Source: Panagrolaimus kolymaensis
Lineage: Eukaryota; Nematoda; Chromadorea; Rhabditida; Panagrolaimidae
Assembly: GCA_028622995.1 (NCBI GenBank)
Contig: JAJQJQ010000004.1
Span: 6,262,001 to 6,326,000, forward strand
Reading direction: 5' to 3'
DNA: 64,000 bases
Position 1 is the first letter of the stretch. Each line of letters begins with the position of its first letter. The notes beneath the pieces are model-generated. The model saw only the letters and a program-made list of their open reading frames with translations. It searched no databases and had not been told where the DNA came from. The position numbers and the translations under genes were made by a program. Shown piece after piece: positions 55,604 through 64,000 of the stretch.

Positions 55604-56229
55604 ATGTATTCTTCTTTGGCTTTCGCAAAGTTTCCATGGTTAATTCAAAATCGTTTTATCGAAATATCCGATGCCTCAACTCTTGTAACTTTCACTCAAA
55701 TAAATTCATGGACCCTAGAATTATCAAAGACACGAGTTCAAAGTTTTATTTATTTATCATCTTATCAAAAAAACTTTAAATTCGATTTACATAATGATTC
55801 TCAAGTTCTTGAAGTCACTAAATCTCTCAGCTTTTTTAATTGCAACAACTTATTATCATTGACGGATGTTTTACATATTATTCCAGCGTATTTTAAATTA
55901 GTAATTACGAATGGCCATTTTGATATAAAAGTATTAAAATATTTAATAGGGCCAAATTTAAAAAAATTATCATTAAGCACAAAAATTATTTATAAAAACA
56001 TAGACGAATTAAAGAAATTGTAAAAATTTTATTAAAGAAAAATTTCGATAAACTTATGTAAGGCATTTTTAGTTTAGAACTATTTTGTTTAAATTAATTT
56101 ATTTATTTCAGTGTTGATTTTTCTAACAATAATCCTAAAGAAATTAGAGAATTAAAATGGGCTTTAAAACCATTGAAAGATAAATATAAGAAAATGGAAG
56201 GTGATGATTATTATGTTAAAGCTCTTTAA
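55604..56229 (+). pseudogene. F-box-like protein, family member 2, frameshifted
   Basis: Exon 1 is about 55604-56057 and exon 2 is 56112-56229 (acceptor TTATTTCAG). The start (FPWLIQNRFIEISDASTL) and exon 2 (LKWALKPLKDKYKKM) match members 1 and 3. One base is missing near 56010 (TTAAAGAAATTG where paralogues keep the frame), giving a premature stop at 56021-56023. The downstream sequence up to the donor is otherwise intact in the other frame. The lesion is in an A run, so an assembly error is possible. With the error removed the gene would be like its neighbours. Confidence 0.7.
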
Positions 56230-56405
56230 AATTATTGCAACAAAAAATTTGCTGGTAATTTTTGTAGTTATATTTTTGCAATTTTTTGTTTTTCGTTAAA
56301 ATATATAACAATAAATGCTTTGCTTATTTATTTAATTATTTATTAATCCAAATTATTATTTGTATGATACGAAACAACAATCGATGAAATCAATTATTTT
56401 ATTAT

Positions 56406-57131
56406 TTATTTTTTCTTTGGTAAACATGTTTCACATTGAGGTGATTCATAACATCCTTTAATGGAAAGGGTAGTATGAGTTAAAGTATATGCGTTATCTC
56501 CACAAAAATTTTTAGCACAATTTGAATAACATTCAATGTTTTGTTTATAATCTGAACAATCGACTGCTGGTTTCTTGTTACATGAACATGAGGTGTAATT
56601 GAAATTAATAAAACACTCATGGATAGATTTGAAAACTAAAACAAAAAAGTATGTATATTTTATTATTTTAAAACTATTCCCGTGGAAATTTTACTTACGA
56701 GAAAATCCATCTCCACATGTATAATCCATGAGCCAAAAATCGATAGTAAAATTTTTTTCATTTCCTTTAGCAAAAACAATTTTAGAAAATCCATTTTCAT
56801 TTATGCAATTTTCAATTATTTCTTCACCCAAGCAATTACGAAATTCTTCACGAATTTTTGGGTAATTTTCTAATGGAATGCTTTTAGAAAAATTTGAGTA
56901 AAAATTGTAATCAACGTTTTGAGTTTTTGGAATGCCAATGAATGAAAAATGTTCGTGATAACAAGATTCGAGCTTCTGAAAATTAATTTTTGATTGATTA
57001 TAAACTTTTTTCGAAGACAACAAAAATTATTTGTCCCAAACCTTGCTTTGCTCATCGGAACATTCCAATGCAACAATTTCTTGAAGGTGCACAGCCGCGA
57101 TGAAAAAAATGAGAAAGAGAAGACGAATCAT
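56406..57131 (-). CDS. Cys-rich secreted protein, three exons (198 aa)
   Basis: Exons on the minus strand are 57131-57042, 56975-56699 and 56635-56406, spliced with acceptors TTTTCAG and TTGTTTTAG. All join in frame (597 bases). Residues 1-21 (MIRLLFLIFFIAAVHLQEIVA) are a signal peptide. The mature protein has about fifteen Cys, concentrated in the last exon (CSCNKK, ECYSNCAKNFC, CYESPQCETC), indicating a disulfide-rich extracellular protein. No known domain name fits with confidence. A TATATAAA lies 57 bases upstream of the ATG. The last exon ends before a poly-A-rich region with AATAAATAATAAA. Confidence 0.78.
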
Positions 57132-57187
57132 TTTTCTTCCGAATTTACTAAAAAATATTTATTTTACGATCTAAGCTTGAAAATGCA

Positions 57188-57195
57188 TTTATATA
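57188..57195 (-). promoter_or_regulatory. TATA box of the Cys-rich secreted gene
   Basis: TATATAAA on the minus strand, 57 bases before the ATG at 57131. It resembles the TATA motif upstream of the small secreted gene at 53808. Confidence 0.45.
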
Positions 57196-57713
57196 GAATT
57201 TTTTATTCATTGCCTTTTTAATATTCCATTATCTCAATTTTCTTTAGATTATAAAATTGTTCCAATCAGTAATAATAATAACAAAAGACCGAATTTTTAA
57301 TAACAATGATTTTTGTAAAAAAAATAATAAAATTTTAATGGATGTGTCTGCCTAAAAGTGGCGAAAAAACGTGGCTTTTGTAAGAAAAAACAACCTTTTT
57401 TTATTTATTTTTTGTTTGTAATTCCATTTTTATAAATTTAAAATTAAGCGCATATTTTTATGGTTTAAAATGTTTTTGAAGCATTTACACTCTTTGAAAC
57501 AAAAAAATCAATAAAGAATTTCTTGTAAATATATTATTTTCGGTTAATTAAATATCAACCATGAAAAATAGACGAGACATATATTTTTTAAATGCATTGT
57601 GGCGAATGAAAGAAAGCGCATAGATAAACAAATTTTTTTGACCTTTACCTTTTTAAGCCACACTTTGACGACTTTTGTCATTAAAACTAAAGCAACAACA
57701 ATCATAATAAAAT

Positions 57714-57905
57714 TGTAAAATATAGGAAATTTAAGTCCTTTGGTTTCAATATTTATTAAGCACAGATCGGCCGATCGGCTGTTTACATTTCGATGGATAG
57801 TTCACAAGTGAAGAAAATGCTTGCTTCGACGCTCTTTTTAACGGAGAGCGATGAAGCAGCAATAAAAAGGATGTTTTGGGAATGCATCGCTGCCGCGATC
57901 GCACA
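57714..57905 (-). repeat. 3' LTR of the TRIM-like element
   Basis: 192 bp, TGTAAAATATAGG to GATCGCACA on the plus strand, identical by eye to the right copy. It contains the palindrome GATCGGCCGATC. Confidence 0.9.
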
Positions 57906-58713
57906 CTCCCGACAAAAAGAAGAGAAAAGTTTAACAATATGTTTGGGTTAGTAACAATTTCAAACGATATGAAATGTTTCAAAAGTTTTTCAAATAAAGT
58001 TACAATTTAAGTTTAGCTTATTTTTGGATTAAGGTTTTTTAACAAACAATCAAAAATTAGAGGAAGCAAAGTTAGTGACACCGGAATTTCACTATCTGTT
58101 CTCATGACAGCGGCGTTGCCGAAATATCAATGGATCAACGGATGGCTCTAAGGAAGCAAAAATATCCACGAATGACCAAGTATTTTTTGATGAAACTTTG
58201 CGGTTCACTATGTCCCATGATTGTTGTTCAGTAATATTAAAAGTATGTTGATGAGCAATAAATGGCATGATGAAAATGATGTCAAAAGAAATCCAAGTTT
58301 CGGTGGCTAGGCATCTCAATCTCTCACGGAATTTAACGTATCCTTTCTAGCAATAGCCCATACATAAATGCCATTTCAAAGGCGAGGTAGTCAACTATCT
58401 TGATTCGTAACAGCGACCATTCAAAATAAACATTGAGATTTCTTTGACCATGAATAATTAACAACAATGTGAGACACATTTTTGGCGTAGACTCACAGAT
58501 GTTTGATGTGGTCATTATTGCATAAATTAAGATAAAAATTAAGGAAATCGCAAATACCATGCAGCGATCCCTCCCGGCAAAAAAATAAGCGACGATGAAG
58601 TTAATGGTGAAAATTTTAGGTTTTTGACTTGTGAGGTAAAAAACACCATTAAATAGATGACAGTTTCGATACATACACTGCTTTTTCAGCAATGCAGATG
58701 GCTAGAGCCCCCA

Positions 58714-58905
58714 TGTAAAATATAGGAAATTTAAGTCCTTTGGTTTCAATATTTATTAAGCACAGATCGGCCGATCGGCTGTTTACATTTCGATGGATAG
58801 TTCACAAGTGAAGAAAATGCTTGCTTCGACGCTCTTTTTAACGGAGAGCGATGAAGCAGCAATAAAAAGGATGTTTTGGGAATGCATCGCTGCCGCGATC
58901 GCACA
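58714..58905 (-). repeat. 5' LTR of the TRIM-like element
   Basis: 192 bp, identical by eye to the left copy. The primer site TGGGGGCTC abuts it on the minus strand. Identity of the LTRs suggests recent insertion. Confidence 0.9.
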
Positions 58906-58996
58906 AAAATGAATCAAAAATCCATATTTTTTGTTTCATTTATTATTGCTCTGAAAATTTTCTCATTTTTAATATCTAATAACCAAAAATTTGACA

Positions 58997-59649
58997 ATGG
59001 TAGCTGCTTTTCCATTCTCATCCATTCCATGGGTAATCCTTAATCGTTTCATCGAAATATGCGACGCTTCAACTCTTGTAAATTTCATTCAAATTAATTC
59101 ATGGACCCGAGAATTTTCAATGAAGCGAATTCAAAGTGTCGATACTGCTGTTTTTGATAATAAAAATGATTTCAAAGATGATTACAAAGTTCTGGAAATC
59201 AAAATATTTTTAAATATTTGTTATGGACCAACCTTAACTTTGGCAAAAGTTTCAAATATTGTTCCATCATACTCACAATTACGACTTATTATGCATAAGA
59301 TTGACATAAAAGTTTTGAAAAATCTTCTTCAGGCAAATTTAACCTTTTTTTCATTATCCACTGAGCTTGTTTATGAAACAATTCATGAAGTTAAAGAGCT
59401 AGTGGAAATTTTGTTATCAAAAAATTTTGACTTTCTATCGTATGTTTTTATTAGTTACCGATTCATATTAATGTGTGAGATTTTGATTTAACTTTTTAAG
59501 GTGTAATTTGTTTTTTCAGAATCCGCTTTCATAGTCATAATAATCCGACAGAAATTCAACAACTCAAAGAAGCATTTAAGCCACTTAAAGATAAATATGA
59601 AAATAAACAACCGAACGACTTTTTTATTTCATTTGGATATGGGAATTAG
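58997..59649 (+). CDS. F-box-like protein, family member 3 (190 aa)
   Basis: Exons 58997-59439 and 59520-59649, joined in phase 2 (GTATGT donor, TTTTTTCAG acceptor). It starts MVAAFPFSSIPWVILNRFIE and keeps the F-box-like pattern (EICDASTLVNFIQINSWTREF). Later Leu-rich segments match members 1 and 2, as does exon 2 (QQLKEAFKPLKDKYEN). The ATG lies only 87 bases after the TRIM-like element, so its original promoter may be displaced or replaced. A frame-compatible TTG at 58991 is not needed as the start. Confidence 0.74.
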
Positions 59650-60061
59650 TTGAAAGGAAAATGGATAAGCAATTTTGCAAACAAGATATTTGTGTTTTTT
59701 TTTTCTAAAATGTTTTTTCGTATTTTAAATTTCTTGTTTTTATGTGAATTTGTAAAAAAATCTTTTATTTAAAAAAATAGTGCTGATTCATACGAATGTT
59801 TTGTTACTTTTTCGAGTTACCTTTTTCTTCCGTACCATTTTCAAATTAAAAAAAAAACAGATCCAGAAACAGGCGAACGAACAATATTAAATTTTTGGTT
59901 TTTCTTTTCTTTTTTCTTATCAGTAAAACAAAATAAAACTCTCTAAAATAAAACTAATGAGTATATAAAAAAATTGTCGATTTTAGATTTTTTCTCTTTG
60001 TTCAGACTTTTGATTTTTTTGTTTTGTTTTAAACATTTTTCAATTTATTAATTTTATTAAA
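59650..60061 (+). promoter_or_regulatory. Intergenic region with promoter of the actin-related gene
   Basis: AT-rich. TATATAAAA at 59962-59970 lies about 95 bases before the next ATG, and a CTTTGTTCAG acceptor lies about 56 bases before it. I see no gene in the rest. Confidence 0.4.
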
Positions 60062-61830
60062 ATGGATGATTCTTTGAATACTACCGTAATTGTGGATGTT
60101 GGAGCGCATGGAATTCGATTTGGTACTTCTGCTTCTGAAATTCCTTTGCTTATTTGTTCGCCATGCATGTCAAAAGTCTGTGTTTAATTTGATTTTCAAC
60201 CTTTCCAAAATTTTATGAAAAAAAGCAAACGAGCGTGTTTTTGTTTTAGAAACTTTACACAGTCAAGGAAGGAAAATTAATGGAAGACGATGCTCCATGG
60301 TTTGAAAATGCTGTGGAACGTGGAATAATAAAAAATTGGTCAATTATTGAAGATTTAATTCAATATTTTATTGATTCAAATAATAATATTGAACCAAATA
60401 AAAGTTCAATCATTTTTACTCAATCTTTAGCGACCAAAGAAAAAGATAAGGAAAAAGCGATGGATGTGAGTCGGTTTTTTCTCTTAATTTTTTTCATTAA
60501 AAAACATAATTTTTAAAGATACTAAAAAACGAAAGCAAAATTTAATTCAAAAATTTACTCAAATATAAATTTCCACTTCGCTATTATCTATAGCGCATTT
60601 TTTATATGTGCGTTATCTGATTAAGATTTTTTTGTTTCTTAATTTTTTTTGGCCACAAGTGGAAAACTTTGATCATAGTGTTTCAATAATCAAATAATTA
60701 TAAATAAATTTGAATAATGTAAAAAAAAAGAAGTTTATTGTTAAAAATAAAATTTTTAGATATTATTTGAAAAATTTAATTTTGCATCTTTGTATCTTAC
60801 TTCTGATGCACATTTATCTTTTGTTGCAACTGGTATATTTCTTATTTAAATTTTTTAAATTCCCAAATATATAAATCTGATAATTTTAGGAAAATCCACT
60901 GGATGCGTGGTTCAACTCGGCCATTCAATAACCCAATTTTTACCAGTCGTCGACGATAAACCTTTGTTTGAAAATGCAAAAATTTTCGATGTTGGTGGAA
61001 TCGATATTTCTAATCAAATTATTTCTGAAGTTGAATTACCCTATGACTTGGATCGAAAATCGCCATTTGCGAGGGAAAAATTTGATGCCTTTAAAGAATC
61101 AAATTGTTTTGTGGCTTTGGATCATGATTTAGAGATAAAAAAATTTGAATCCGACGACGATGAAATTCCAATTGAATCTCCGGGATATTTAAAATATTTA
61201 AAAAATTCAAATTCACCAATTGCTCGAAAATTTCAAAATATTCAAAATAATTTTTCTCATAAACCAAGTTCGAAATCTTTTTTTGATGCTCCTGAAATTC
61301 TTTTTCAACCTTCCCTTTTGGGAAAGAAAAATTGTTATGGAATTGTTGAACAACTTTATGAAACCATTTCATCCGTAAAACCCATGGGTTATCATGGACT
61401 TTTATATTCCAATATTATTCTTTCGGGTGGAACAGCTAAAATTCGAGGGTTGAAAGAGCGATTTGCAGCGAACATAGATGGATATTCACCAAAATTATCA
61501 AAAGTAAATGTTTCATTTTCAAATGAAATTTTTTCTCGTCCAAATTTTGGTGGTGTCGTCGAAGACGACGAGGAAGGATATGTTTCAAATTCCACCCATA
61601 AATAATCCAATTTATCATCATCGCCTGCTATTTCTGAAATGGATATGTCACTCGCGGCATTTAAAGGAGCTAAAATTCTTGCACATCGTCCTGATTTTTC
61701 TGCGTTACTTATTGACAGAGAAGATCGACCATTGTTGAGAAGAAGTCGAAGTCAAGCTTCAAATCGATCATTTCGATCAAGTTATCGAAAAAGTAGTCCA
61801 TATTTATCTCCAGAAATTGTTGAAATTTAG
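60062..61830 (+). pseudogene. Divergent actin-related protein with in-frame stop
   Basis: Exons 60062-60175, 60250-60465, 60760-60832 and 60890 onward join in frame. Actin-fold signatures are visible: VIVDVGAHGIRFG (phosphate 1 loop), TGCVVQLGHSITQFLPV (phosphate 2 loop, lacking the usual Asp-Gly), and LYSNIILSGGTAKIRG (adenosine loop). A TAA at 61603-61605 stops the frame after 372 residues. The same frame is then open to 61830 and encodes a typical actin C-terminal piece (SLAAFKGAKILA, like the WIGGSILA region of actins) and a basic Ser/Arg-rich tail. So the stop interrupts what looks like one ~446-residue protein. No splice pair that removes it was found. It may be a young pseudogene, a readthrough case or a sequence error. 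Confidence 0.72.
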
Positions 61831-63109
61831 AAAAAAAATTGCATCACAGCGCAATAATTTTCAATCAAAGGCGGAGTACAAATGGCCAAACGCAACGTGC
61901 AATTTTTGGATTTTTTAATGATTTTTTAATAGTTAACGCCTAATTAAAAAATTTGGAATGGGTTTTAAAAAAATCTGTTCCAAGCTTTTTTCAAGTTAGA
62001 TATTTATCTATCGTTTCGTGAAAACAAAATTGAATTACATAAGCAAGACAAAAAAATCACGGTGGTTAACTTTTTGCGTCCACCTCTACTCCGCCATGAT
62101 TACGCTGTGGCATGTTAATAAAAAATTTTATCTTTTTAAATTTTTTTGTTAAACATATCAACTTGATCTTACATCGAAAGAAGCTGTTCTTTTCTTTAAC
62201 GCTCGCAGAAAATATTTTTTTTTGAATATCTTGAACTTTTGGTACAAGATCTGTTTTTTATAAATATTTTTAAACTCTCGAAATGGAAAAAAATAAGTTT
62301 ATTAGTGGCCTTATTTAATTCTAAAAGATATTTTTTTAAACTTTTTAAAAAGAAGGAAGATCAACCAAGATTCTTAGTAAACTTGAACTTCATTAAACCT
62401 AAGATAAAGAAACAAAATTATTTTTCTCTGATATTTGATCCCTTAAAAATTGCGAAGCTTTTTTTGTATTTTCTTATGCCGCTCGTTTCAAAGATGACTG
62501 TTGATGTTTGGGCAAAAAAATATTAGTTTCATAATTAAAAGTTCAAAGGCAGACGACACACGTTCATTGCTCTGCCCAAAATTTAGTATTTGGTGCTTGG
62601 TTTTTAGTGTGCACGAAATAATATGCTTTAGTATATATATGCCACCTATTGTTAAATGCGTTTTGGTTGTTTTGTTGATGGTACTTAGTAGATTGATTGC
62701 TTCATTTGTGGAATAGAATGAAAGCAGTTGATTTTGTTGGAATAATGGAAGAGAATGTGGGGATGGTTGAGGTTAGAGAAGATTCAAAGTAAAGTCAGTA
62801 TTAACTTTCAAATAAAATATTGACCAGCCCAAAGCTGATACTGAAATCGTCAAAAGGGTAATGGTATGGTAATGCAGTTTCCCAATAAAATATATTCAAG
62901 ATGATGGAAATCAAGACGGGTTAACGTGTTAAAACTCTCTCATTGAAAAGAAAAATGAGAAGAAACTTATTTAGAAGATTTAGAAAAAAGAAAAGGGAAG
63001 CGGCGTTTTCAAAGGTAGCATTGGGCGTTACGTTCAAAACCAAAGATGTAAAAGGTATATCTTCAACCACCATTTATTCGTTCAAACGGCGTAAATGCCA
63101 CCACAGCTT
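61831..63109. other. AT-rich region without a supported gene
   Basis: Open frames such as 62239-62526 (95 codons) and 62501-62716 are Phe/Lys/Leu-rich with no start context or domain that convinces me. No repeat structure is evident by eye. Confidence 0.45.
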
Positions 63110-64000
63110 TTATCTTTTAAACATTTATTTTTCAAAAAAAAAAGAAAACAAAGAAAAAAATTAAAAAATAAGACCTGCTGAAAGGGAAAAAATTATTTGA
63201 GCCATAATTAAAACTTTTGATTCAGGTATCTATCTCAATGCTTGATACATGTGTTCAACAAAAAAAGTTCATCGATTGAAGTGCTTCCCGTGCATGCGAT
63301 TCAAAATCCCGTTGGGAATAATTTTAATATATTTAATTAAAAATAATTGCCTTAAAATATTCATATGTCCAATTCAGGCAGTAATTCAAAACGAGATTCA
63401 ATAATATCTTGCATCAATGCTTGGATACATGTGTTCTTATTTTGCAGCCATTTTAGAAATGTCTTTTGTTTGCTTGAATTTTTTTTGAAGAAAATAAAGA
63501 AAAAAATTAAAAAATAAGATCTGCTGAAAGGGAAAAAATTATTTGTATCATAATTAAAACTTTTGATTCAGGTATCTATCTCAATGCTTGATACATGTGT
63601 TCAACAAAAAAAGTTCATCGATTGAAGTGCTTCCCGTGCATGCGATTCAAAATCCCGTTGGGAATAATTTTAATATATTTAATTAAAAATATTTGCCTTA
63701 AAATATTCATATGCCTTATTGAACTCAGTAATTCAAAACGAGATTCACTTATTTCTTCCTCTATGCTTGATACATGTGTTCAACAAAAAATGTTCATCGA
63801 TTGAAGTGCTTCCCGTGCATGCGATTCAAAATCCCGTTGGGAATAATTTTAATATATTTAATTAAAAATATTTGCCTTAAAATATTCATATGCCTTATTG
63901 AACTCAGTAATTCAAAACGAGATTCACTTATTTCTTCCTCTATGCTTGATACATGTGTTCAACAAAAAATGTTCATCGATTGAAGTGCTTCCCGTGCATG
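63110..64000. repeat. Right satellite array (same family as the left array)
   Basis: Begins with a degenerate tail of a long unit (GACCTGCTGAAAGGGAAAAA in place of GATCTGCTGAAGGGG), then near-standard units. Units here carry edge variants: GGCAGTAATTC, GCTTGGATAC, TTTTGCAGCC, and GCCTTATTGAACTCAG in the last two short units (63711 and 63891). The latter variant is related to the GCCTTATTGAACTCCG form in the left array. The array continues past the window. Confidence 0.95.

Larger units (their letters stand above)
57709..58910 (-). mobile_element. Small non-autonomous LTR element (TRIM-like)
   Basis: Two 192-bp LTRs (57714-57905 and 58714-58905) that look identical, beginning TG and ending CA, flank an 808-bp interior. 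A perfect 5-bp target duplication AAAAT is at 57709-57713 and 58906-58910. On the minus strand the interior starts with TGGGGGCTC (58705-58713), a tRNA-Pro-like primer site directly adjoining the LTR, so the element runs on the minus strand. No gag or pol motif is present. Two minus-strand frames of 119 and 75 codons (58333-58692 and 58092-58319) have hydrophobic segments (CMVFAISLIFILIYAIM) and may be remnants of a captured host gene. Confidence 0.9.

Noticed and set aside
62239..62716. Frames at 62239-62526 and 62501-62716 as a possible membrane protein.
   Set aside because: No good start or splice context and no motif. AT-rich composition alone explains them.
50609..63110. tRNA, rRNA or other RNA genes.
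   Set aside because: I looked for GGTTCRANNCC-type B boxes and cloverleaf-like stems by eye and found nothing convincing. A tRNA scan would be decisive.

Overview
The window looks like AT-rich nematode DNA. Introns are short (about 50-150 bases) with GTAAGT-like donors and TTTTCAG or TTTTTAG acceptors. Many start codons sit only 4-60 bases after such an acceptor, as in spliced-leader trans-spliced genes. The gene families (F-box-like, LRR and Cys-rich secreted proteins) and the retrotransposon type also fit. The species cannot be named from the sequence, and no bacterial-style operons or RNA genes were recognised.

Layout. (1) 1-23534 is one satellite array made of a 179-bp short unit (S) and a 344-bp long unit (L), arranged in ordered higher-order blocks. 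None of its many open frames is a gene. (2) 23535-50608 reads as one giant LTR retrotransposon on the minus strand, about 27 kb. It has near-identical LTRs (768 and 838 bp, differing mainly by one 69-bp internal repeat), a tRNA-Pro-like primer binding site next to the right LTR and a polypurine tract next to the left LTR. From 5' to 3' on the minus strand it carries a coiled-coil gag ORF; a second ORF with capsid, zinc knuckle, an envelope-like membrane segment, protease and reverse transcriptase; an ORF with RNase H and integrase; and then about 16 kb of accessory genes. These include an OB-fold-like protein, a spliced SF1 helicase, three proteins built from eight copies of one ~80-residue domain, two related small acidic or Cys-containing proteins, and two orphan structural-looking proteins near the 3' LTR. 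A 30-bp minisatellite and two possible plus-strand genes also lie in the 3' part.

(3) 50609-63110 is ordinary genomic DNA. It holds a truncated Cys-rich exon, a four-exon secreted LRR gene, a small secreted peptide gene, three paralogous two-exon F-box-like genes (the middle one frameshifted), a minus-strand Cys-rich secreted gene, a 1.2-kb non-autonomous LTR element with a perfect 5-bp target duplication, and a divergent actin-related gene with an in-frame stop. (4) 63110-64000 re-enters the same satellite family.

How the giant element may work (inference). Almost every minus-strand ORF has a nematode 3' splice acceptor shortly before its start, and most have an AATAAA shortly after the stop. 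That is the layout of a nematode operon. One LTR-driven transcript could therefore be resolved by trans-splicing into separate mRNAs, while the unspliced RNA, which still holds the helicase intron, serves as genome. I regard this element, with its accessory gene set and expression layout, as the best candidate here for an undescribed system.
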